From contig JAIQDT010001649.1 in assembly GCA_021521415.1 (NCBI GenBank), positions 124,001-188,000 on the forward strand: a stretch of DNA of 64,000 nt. Direction: 5' to 3'. Position 1 is the first letter of the stretch; every line of letters begins with the position of its first letter. The notes beneath the pieces were generated by a model. The model did no database searches, had not been told where the DNA came from, and saw only the letters and a program-made list of their open reading frames with translations. The DNA is from Bidens hawaiensis (taxonomy: Eukaryota > Streptophyta > Magnoliopsida > Asterales > Asteraceae). The position numbers were made by a program, and so were the translations under genes. Below, piece after piece: positions 56,577 to 64,000 of the stretch.

Positions 56577-58317
56577 TGTAACTTTGGTTTTCCCTAAGGG
56601 TCCTTTAGTTGAGGACTTGCTAGTGGCATTTTCTTGGTGAATGAAATTTATGTTTAAAAACTGAACTTATTTGTACTCTAATTTGCAAAAATGGCTAACA
56701 TGAATGGCGGCCCATGCTTATATTTTCTTTAAAATCCCTCTCTCTCTCTCTTAAGGGTTGCAACAGCAACAGGAACATTAAGACCAGTGGTAGTAGTGTG
56801 GCGCACCTGCCATCTCACTCTACTTTTCTCCGTTAAACCATCTCAACAATCTTTTAAATGAGCTCCACCACAGGGGCAAAAATTGTGGAGCCACAACCAA
56901 ATTCAACCAATCACATAATAATACTCACATTTTTATTTTATTAAGAAAAAATAAAATAATAGTTGTGTTTTCAGTTAAACCATTATGCGTTTTTGAGTGA
57001 AAACTGAAAAGTTAGTGTCTCCATGCTTATGTGACAATGACATGATGAAATGTTTTAAATCTCTACATATTATTGCATAATAGCTAGTAGTAGTAAGTAA
57101 TAAAAGATTAATTTGAAATCCTTTTTAACGTGTTTGAAAAATCTCTATACAAAGAAATCATGTGTTTTCAATTGTTTTTGTTGACTTCTAAGTGATTGTC
57201 AAGTTTCAATCAACCTGACTCACTCACTTTTTAGATAAGTTTTCTAAAATGATTCATTTAATACACATAAGTTTTAATCAAACTGAGTAATTTAAGTTCA
57301 CATTTAGCTCACAATGCACCAAGCCACCAAATGCCCATCACACACAAAACACATTTTCATTTACAAGACACAAACCATTCACGTGAGATGAATAATGTAA
57401 CATGATTACAATGTTAGGGACTATTTACTCATATAGCCACCAACATGGCTAAAAATCTATAGTATGTATTTATCTTTGCTTTTTTAAACGATATACTCAA
57501 TCACCCATGATTATGCATCACTTTCTCCTTCTGGTTTCTACTTTCTAGCACTCTTGTTTATTGTTCTTTCATAAATAGATAACTATTGCAACGGTGGACG
57601 ATAACTATTTTTAAGAGCAGTATTATAAATATGTCATGAACTGATAATCTTGATTTTATTAAACTTGCAACAATCCAGAATACAATACCTCTTTGATTCA
57701 ATATGAACCAGAAACCACACGAAATAAAACACATATCAAATCAAGAAATGACAATACTAGATAGTCAACGCAACAGTATACAATACAAAGAAGATCAATC
57801 AACAATGAGAAAATTGACCAAACACGAACAACAACAGGGAAGACGGTGATAACTAGAATAATATCTTGAGTTCACTCTTTTATAAACAAATGAAGTTGCA
57901 GGCTATCACAAATGCACGGGTCGGGCCATCACTAAACCCGTTACAAGCCCATCAACATACAAGCGCATTGCCATTTTGTTCATTTATTGTTAATAACTCA
58001 TGCACAAACAAACAACTATATTAGCGACTAACCAATAATTAGAGAATAAAAAGGCATAAAACGATTGATATTGAATGGAAACATGCATATATTTCATCAA
58101 AATAATTTGTTAAAAAAACCATTATAACTGAAAAAAACTATCACATGTTACATACTTTGATAATAGATACATTCTATCCTTTTTTTTTACGCAATAAAAA
58201 CTGATTATTCATTTTAACAAATCACAACTTTAAACATCAAAGACAAATTCACACATCATCTCTAACAACTTATTAACTTAAACTTAAATCACCTTACAGT
58301 AATTACACAACTTCACT
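56577..58317. other. No gene recognised
   Basis: AT-rich DNA without supportable ORFs. The 57640-57990 part has an LTR-like flavour on the minus strand but no partner was found. The end of this interval would be the 3' flank of the P450 pseudogene. Confidence 0.4.
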
Positions 58318-58449
58318 CTAAGCAGGAGGATGAACAACAATTGGCAAAAGTTTGAGCACACTTTTCCTCTTAACAGTTGCACCAAAAGCCTCACTCATAT
58401 CAAGATCTTCATTCTTGATGTTTTCATCAGCCAACTTCCAATCAAATTA

Positions 58450-58682
58450 TTTAGATGTTAATCGGAGAAATTTTCATATATATTGTTTAAGTATATATTA
58501 CAAAGAGAAAATTATACACAATATATAGAGAACTTAGTGACCTATACAAGGAAACTCAATAAACCGATTGGTAAGGAGAAGATTATGGACAGGCTGTGAA
58601 ATCCCTAATTATGGTAGTCAATATTTGACCTCAACTGTTGCTCTATGATTTAAGTTTTCCAATTTGGTCAAATATTCTAACA
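58450..58682 (-). mobile_element. Copia E 3' LTR
   Basis: 233 bp, the partner of 63204-63436, with about a dozen differences concentrated at its outer edge (TTTAGATGTT against TGCAGATGGC). The minus-strand polypurine-like GAGGGTGAG adjoins it at 58683-58693. Confidence 0.88.
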
Positions 58683-61600
58683 CTCACCCTCAAGTTGTGT
58701 AGTGGAATCTCCAATACCCAACTTGGACAAAACTGATTCGAATGTTCTTGCAACAACCGCTTTTGTCAGGATATCCGCCAGTTGGTCTTCGGACCTAACA
58801 AACGGAAGTTCGACCGTGCCATCTTCAATCTTTTCTTTTATGAAGTGCCTATCTATTTCAACGTGCTTTGTTCTATCATGTTGTACCGGGTTCTCTGAAA
58901 TCTTAATCGCAGCTTTATTATCACACATTAACTGAGTAGGACACTTTAGAGGGGACCCGGTTTCTTTCATTATCTTCTTTAACCAAAGTATCTCGGTAAT
59001 CCCCTTAACGATTCCCCTAAATTCTGATTCGGCACTTGACTTACTTCTCCAAGTCACCAAGTTACCTCCAAGAAGAGTAAAGTAGCCTGCAGTTGATCGC
59101 ATGTCGTTAGGATTCCCTCCCCAATCAGCATCTGTGAATACTTCAACATCTAGGTGTCCATTTTTCTTAAAAAATATGCCTCTTCCAGGTGTACCCTTGA
59201 GATATCGAATAATCCTCATTACTGCCTCCATATGGTCTTCTTATGGATGGTGCATGAATTGACTAACTACACCCACCGCATATGCAATGTCGGGTCGAGT
59301 GTGAGCCAAGTAAATTAATTTTCCCACCAACCTTTGGTACCTTTCTTTATTCGCTGGTTTGGCTTCTTCAATTATTTTTAGTTTGTGATTCACAACCATA
59401 GGAGTGTCATTTGGTTTGCAATCCACCATGCCAACTTCAGCTAATAAGTCCAATATATATTTCCTTTGGGAAATATAAATCCCTTCTCTTAATCTAAAGA
59501 CCTCAATCCCTAGGAAATACTTCAATCCCCCGAGGTCTTTCATTTCGAACTCCTTGAAGAGGTTTTTCCGAAGCGAGCTAATTTCTTCTTTGTCACTCCC
59601 CGTTATAATCATGTCGTCGACATATATTATAAGACAAGTGACCAATTTTCCTCTCCTTTTGTAGAACAAGGTATGATCCCCATTACTCTGTTTGTAGCCA
59701 TATTATTTCATTGCCATTGTAAACCTCCCAAACCATGCACGCGGAGACTGTTTGGGCCCATATAATGCCTTCTTTAGTTTTCATACCTCATTTTTTTGAA
59801 AATCATCATAGAACCCTAGTGGGGCTTCCATATACACCCCTTCTTTCAAGTCTCCATGTAAGAAAGCATTCTTTACCTCAAATTGATGAAGTGGCCAATC
59901 TTTGTTTGCGGCTATTGAAAATAAAACTTTGATAGTGTCAATTTTTGCAACCAGAGAGAACATTTCAGAGTAGTCAATATCATATGTTTGTGTATATCCT
60001 TTGGCAACCAGTCTTGCCTTGTGTCGCTCAATGGTGCCATCGGATTTATATATTATATTAAATACCCATCTACACCTGACTGGTTTCTTCCCTTGCGGTA
60101 ACATACACTTCTCCCACGTGCCATTCCTTTTTAGAGCTTCCATTTCGGTATTCATTGCCTCATGCCATTCGGTCATCTTCTTAGCTTCTTGGGCTGCATT
60201 AGGAATTTGTTTAGAGAGGATAGTAGCTGAAAAAGCCTTTGCAATCTTAGCCATTCCTTCCCTATTAGTTTTTACTGGATATGTTGAAGCACGAGGAACG
60301 TATTCTGGTGAATACCGCTTAGGAGGAACCCCTCTATTTTTTCTTGGTGGAAGAACTGAAGTTTCAGGTTCAACGAATGGACTTCCTGAAACGTCATGAT
60401 TAGTAGCATTTGGTGAATTATGACATTGTAAATTGTTACCTCTTGTTGGACACTTTCTTCGGCTGATTCGTTGGTTGGATCAGTGGCATTTATTTCTTGT
60501 TGGAAATCGTCTTCGAGAGAATCATTGGTGGTGTAAGCTGCCTCGTCAAACTCTATTGTGTTGGGAGAAGCGAGTTCGGTGGCGCCATCTACCGACTCTG
60601 TTGAAACATCCTCAGAGCAACTTTCATATAGCAACCAATCGAGTGATTCACTTACTTTCTCCCTCTGAGCATGAGATTGGTGGTCATAAAAGTAATCAGA
60701 TTCTAAGAAGTCACAATCCATGGTGGCATGGATGCGACGAGTAACCGGATTGTAGCACCGATATTCCATTTGATGGACACCATACCCAACAAAGATACAC
60801 TTTTCAGCACACGGATTAAATTTATTTCGACTAGTCTTGGGGATATGAACAAACACCGAACAACCAAAGACACGAGGTGGTAGAGTCATGACTGACAGAA
60901 CCTTTACTTGGGTGGAAAGCACTTGCAATGGAGTTTTATTTTCTAGGGTTTGGGTTGGGAGACGATTTGCAAGATACGTTGCTGTAGCAAGAGCTTCTGG
61001 CCAAAGAGAATGAGGGACTCTAGATTCAATCATGATAGCACGAGTTTTTTCGAGTAGTGTACGGTTTTTACGTTCTGAGGTGCCGTTTTGTTGAGGGGGT
61101 GTTGGGACAAGTGGTTTGATGGATAAGACCATTTTCTTTAAAAATTTTTTGCATTGTTTAGTTAATGAATTATGTTCCATTATTAGAACGAAGGATATGT
61201 ATTTTTTTTACCAAATTGAGTCAAAATCATTTTTGTAAAAACAAACAAAGATTTCTGGTACTTCCGATTTATATTTCATGAAGTATATCCAATCCATTCT
61301 TGAGAAATCATCCACAAATAAAACAAAGTATCCAATTTGACTATTAGTGAAATTTGGTACTGGACCCCAAACATCGGAATGGATTAACGAAAAAACAGAC
61401 TGAACTCTAGTATTACTTTGATTAAATGAGACCCTATGATTTTTTGCAAGAATGCAGGTTTCACATTTCTCATGAATGGAGTTATTCAAAAAAAGACTAG
61501 GAAACAAAGTTTTAAGAATGATGACCAAGTCGCCGGTGCCATAACCAAAGTTGCCTTTCGGTTGTTACGTGAGCAAGCATGGTATGTCCCTTGTGAGCTA

Positions 61601-61906
61601 CCTCATCAACATAGTAGAGACCTCCTCGTTAAATACCACGCCCAATGATCTCCTTCGTACGAATGTCCTGTAAATGCAAAAAGTTGGATACATAAGCACC
61701 ACAAAGTTGAGTTGTTTTGTCACTTGACTAACAGATAATAACTTTGAGGATAGTGAAAGAATGTATAAACAATTTTTAATTTCGATTTTTTCCGAAAAAG
61801 TAATTGACCCTCCCCCTTTGACTTCAACCATTTCTCCACTAGCAGTCTCAATATGGGACTTCTTTGGAGAAGACATGTCACCAAAGTCTTTAGGATCATA
61901 GGACAT
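58677..61906 (-). pseudogene. Copia E pol: protease to RNase H
   Basis: Protease: WIFDCGATDT, with the active-site DSG/DTG altered to DCG, running into MSYDPKDFG. Integrase: HSDVWGPVPNF and VDDFSRMDWIYFMKYKSE (61208-61528); the second catalytic phrase RSDNG reads RSNNG near 61170 and is followed by a stop; PQQNGTSERKNRTLLEK is intact. RT: RWVFNIIYKSDG, KARLVAKGYTQ, FEVKNAFLHGDL and the catalytic IYVDDMIITGS (59241-60254). RNase H: VFTDADWGGNPND, CDNKAAIKISENPVQHDR and EDQLADILTKAV (58677-59231). Breaks lie near 61640, 61190, 60270, 59780-59700 and 59236. The Asp-to-Asn change and stops preclude activity. Confidence 0.88.
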
Positions 61907-61929
61907 GTGTCAGTAGCCCCACAATCAAA

Positions 61930-63151
61930 GATCCAGTTCATTGATTTCCTAGATTGGGAGTTGCGGTGAACATGGCAGGCTTTGGGCTTTTCATAGGTTT
62001 CATTAAAACCTTCAAGCCTGTAAAAGAAAGAAGCATCTGGGGGGAAATATTTGAAATTAGTAAGAGATGGGTTTGCGATGTAACTCTCAAACCCTTTACC
62101 TCCAAGTTTTTCATCGGAGTTCGCTGCCATTCCACCAAAACCGGTGCTACTTCCTTGCCCTTTTACAGCTGGATCTTCACCACCACTTGCAGCCGGAGCC
62201 CCTTTGACATCAGATCTAGAACACTGGTTATTTTTTTCCTTATGACCGTCCTCCCACCATTCTGGATAGCCAACCAGTTTGAAGCATGACTCTTTGGTAT
62301 GTTTCTTCATCTTACAGTGAGTGCAATACAACTTGGATTTATCTTCTTTCTCATTGGGTCTGAATTTAAACCTCTGTGCGGAATCTTTGGCAGCCAAGCC
62401 CATTCCAATTTCAGTCAAGTCATTCTCAGGAGGGCCCGATTTTAGTATATTAAGCATGGCCACTTCCCTTCGTATTATGGCATATGTTGATTCTACCGAA
62501 GGAAGTGGATCCTTTTCAGAATATCTCTCTTGACTGGTTCCATCTTGTCATCAACCGCTGTTAGCAATTGATAGAGTCTTTGTTCTTGAGTCTTCTTGTT
62601 GTAGATCTGAATGTCTTCTGGGTCCTTCACAGGGTTCGGATCTCGCCTATCTATAGACATCCATATGTTCTGCAGTTTGTTCCACAAGTCTTATAGTGTA
62701 TCGGGCCCCTGCCTTAATGAATTAGCCCGTTTATGAAGGTCAAATACCTGTAATGAATCTGTTCTAGATTCGTACGTGGTGGCTAACCCATCCCAGAGGG
62801 CTTTTGCAATGGGAAATTGTGAGACATTATTCACCAAATTAGATTTAAGATTCTAGATAATCCAAGTGAAAACACATTGATCATCTTGTTCCCACCTTGT
62901 ATATGTTTTATCGGTTTTAGACGAAGGTGCCAGCTCCCCTGTAATGTGAGAACCTCTCCCCCTTCCTCCAATTGCTTTCTTCATCAGGGTTGCCCATAGA
63001 AAATAGTTGTCACCACTGAGTTTAATTCCAAGGATAAATTCTCGAGGTTAGCTGTTTGTTGTTGTGCTCCGAGACCATTTCTCAGGAGGGCAGCAATCTG
63101 CATCATTAATTCATTGGGGATTTGACTGACCAAGGCTTCATTGTCAGTCAT
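61930..63151 (-). pseudogene. Copia E gag
   Basis: The minus-strand ATG at 63151 opens MTDNEALVSQIPNELMMQIA. After a frameshift near 63020 the Copia gag core follows (LSGDNYFLWATLMKKAIGG, ALWDGLATTYES, LWNKLQNIWMSID, then DDKMEPVKRDILKR near 62530), with stops near 62870 and 62690. Then VAMLNILKSGPPEND and a zinc-binding cluster CTHCKMKKHTKESCFKLVG (about 62285-62325) typical of Copia nucleocapsid (CxxC...H....C). The frame continues into protease. At least two frameshifts and two stops. Confidence 0.8.
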
Positions 63152-63189
63152 CTTTGCTGAGGATGTTTGGAATTTCCAGGATCAAACGT

Positions 63190-63201
63190 GCTCTGATACC
63201 A
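63190..63201 (-). promoter_or_regulatory. Primer-binding site (tRNA-iMet) of Copia E
   Basis: Plus-strand GCTCTGATACCA, complement of TGGTATCAGAGC, two bases from the LTR start at 63204. Confidence 0.88.
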
Positions 63202-63203
63202 TA

Positions 63204-63436
63204 TGCAGATGGCAATCAGAGAAATTTTCATACATATTGTTCAAGTATATATTACAAAGAGAAAATTATACACAATATATAGAGAACTTAGTGACCTATA
63301 CAAGGAAATTCAATAAACCGATTGGTAAGGAGAAGATTATGGACAGGCTGTGAAATCCCTAATTATGGTAGTCAATATTTGACCTCAACTGTTGCTCCAT
63401 GGTTTAAGTTTTCCAATTTGGTCTAATATTCTAACA
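63204..63436 (-). mobile_element. Copia E 5' LTR
   Basis: 233 bp; minus-strand start TGTTAGAATATTAG and end ATCTGCA. Its outer flank AAAATGATATAG (plus) is the P450 codon string for LLYHF read in reverse. Confidence 0.88.
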
Positions 63437-63700
63437 AAAATGATATAGCAAAGAGGCAAGTGGCAACTCTAGATTAGCCAATCCAAATGGTGTATGAGGG
63501 TGTAATTTTAAGGTTTCTTGGATGACCAGTTTTAAGTAGTTTAAGGACTGGATGTCGGTTTCCTTGATGGATGACTTTGGGCTGAAAACCCGTCTGACCT
63601 AGGTTTGGGCCTTGTTCATTATGGCTGGGTTCTTTAGGAGCTCTAACATGGCCCATTCGATGACCGTTGATGACGTGTCATTACCGGCAAATATTACATT

Positions 63701-64000
63701 CTGTGAGAATGATAAGCATGGTTTAAACTTTAAAGAAGATAGAAAGTTCTTTTAATGCGGGTCTAAATGCGTCGGGTTGCCACAAACATTAATCCAACTT
63801 TAAAATACTTTTGATGTATAACTAGTAAGGTAACTATGATTACAAATGAAATACTATTATTCGTAAATGAATTAAATCTTTGATAAAAAATTAAGAGACT
63901 ATATGCATTAAAAATGCGTTTTGGACTCGTTCCCTTTTTAGATAAGCTTTCTGATTTGACACCTTTAAGATAAGAGATAAACCAAATCGACCAATTTATA
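63701..64000. other. Probable P450 intron, cut by the window end
   Basis: AT-rich sequence upstream (minus strand) of the P450 exon acceptor. CYP71-clan genes usually have one intron just before the I-helix, which fits. The first exon was not found inside the window. Confidence 0.5.

Larger units (their letters stand above)
58450..63436 (-). mobile_element. Copia element E, complete with two 233-bp LTRs
   Basis: Near-identical direct repeats at 58450-58682 and 63204-63436 are the LTRs. The right copy starts TGCAGATGG on the plus strand, and both end ATTCTAACA. An iMet primer site lies just left of the right LTR, so the element runs on the minus strand. The order inside is gag, protease, integrase, RT, RNase H. 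The flanking P450 sequence shows ATTTT on one side and AATTT on the other, consistent with a mutated 5-bp duplication. Several stops and frameshifts make it defective. Small LTRs and about 5 kb total fit a Tork/Retrofit-like Copia. Confidence 0.9.
58318..63700 (-). pseudogene. CYP71-type cytochrome P450 pseudogene, split by Copia E
   Basis: Exon sequence on the minus strand begins at 63700 after an intron acceptor (CTCACAG) and reads [20 protein letters not shown], the I-helix with (A/G)Gx(D/E)T. It continues to the K-helix ETLKLHP (Lys replaces the usual Arg of ExxR). A stop (TAG) interrupts KAQT. After LHPHTP the frame jumps directly to FGLANLELPLASLLYHF. About 85 residues of a normal P450, including the PERF and heme-cysteine loop, are gone in frame. 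Copia E is inserted after LLYHF, and the C-terminus ([21 protein letters not shown]) resumes at 58449 and ends at TAG 58318. The position of the intron and the motifs fit the CYP71 clan. The first exon would lie beyond the window or is lost. It cannot bind heme. Confidence 0.88.

Overview
The window is plant nuclear DNA and probably comes from a member of the Asteraceae. It is AT-rich and intron-bearing, and it is dominated by nested LTR retrotransposons. The family inference rests on a Copia accessory ORF and on LTR styles I recall from Asteraceae genomes; no search was run. I can support only two host genes. One is an apparently intact 14-exon chloroplast CNNM/DUF21-CBS transporter-like gene (42680-49057, minus). 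The other is a wrecked CYP71-type cytochrome P450 pseudogene (58318-63700, minus) split by a Copia element. I saw no rRNA, tRNA or CRISPR array.

Layout. 1-4907: LTR-like noncoding DNA, a Copia protease scrap and a long-TIR (Mutator-like) element. 4908-7518: 5'-truncated Gypsy LTR, primer-binding site and gag ('Gypsy A', plus). 7519-10816: a Copia LTR fragment, a minus-strand Copia gag scrap, a hAT element with 8-bp target duplication nested in a MITE, and a MULE-type element with a perfect 9-bp duplication. 10817-41479: one very large plus-strand Copia element ('Copia-1', SIRE/Maximus-like) with flanks GTACG/GTACA. It has itself been invaded by an inverted truncated Gypsy ('Gypsy B', 11199-16897), a solo Gypsy LTR (24817-27556, carrying a MITE), another MITE (27601-27930) and a complete but internally deleted minus-strand Copia ('element D', 29364-35143, target duplication ATGTA). 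Removing the insertions leaves about 16 kb of Copia-1: partial LTR, gag, protease-integrase-RT-RNase H, a long motif-rich spacer, an accessory ORF of about 1,500 codons, polypurine tract and 3' LTR. 41480-49130: the host CNNM gene and flanks, with TIR elements in two introns. 49130-58317: transposon graveyard (PIF/Harbinger scrap, several AT-rich TIR elements, a LINE end). 58318-63700: the P450 pseudogene with Copia element E (58450-63436).

Most interesting part. The untranslated parts of Copia-1 carry dozens of irregularly spaced copies of a short motif, (T/C)TCGAGCA(C/T), in its LTRs and in the spacer between pol and the accessory ORF. Element D, a related Copia, carries instead an array of CCGAGAAC at matching places. 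In Copia-1 the array leads into what looks like an autonomous internal transcription unit. This has a TATAAAA box, a pyrimidine-rich leader and two plausible GT-AG introns, the second ending 5 nt before the ATG of the accessory ORF. Element D shows a similar array, AT-rich box, leader and splice donor without the ORF. This looks like a conserved expression module for a third gene of the retrotransposon.

All retroelement ORFs here contain stops or frameshifts, so none is likely to be autonomous now. The CNNM gene is the only one whose reading frame I could follow uninterrupted across every splice junction.
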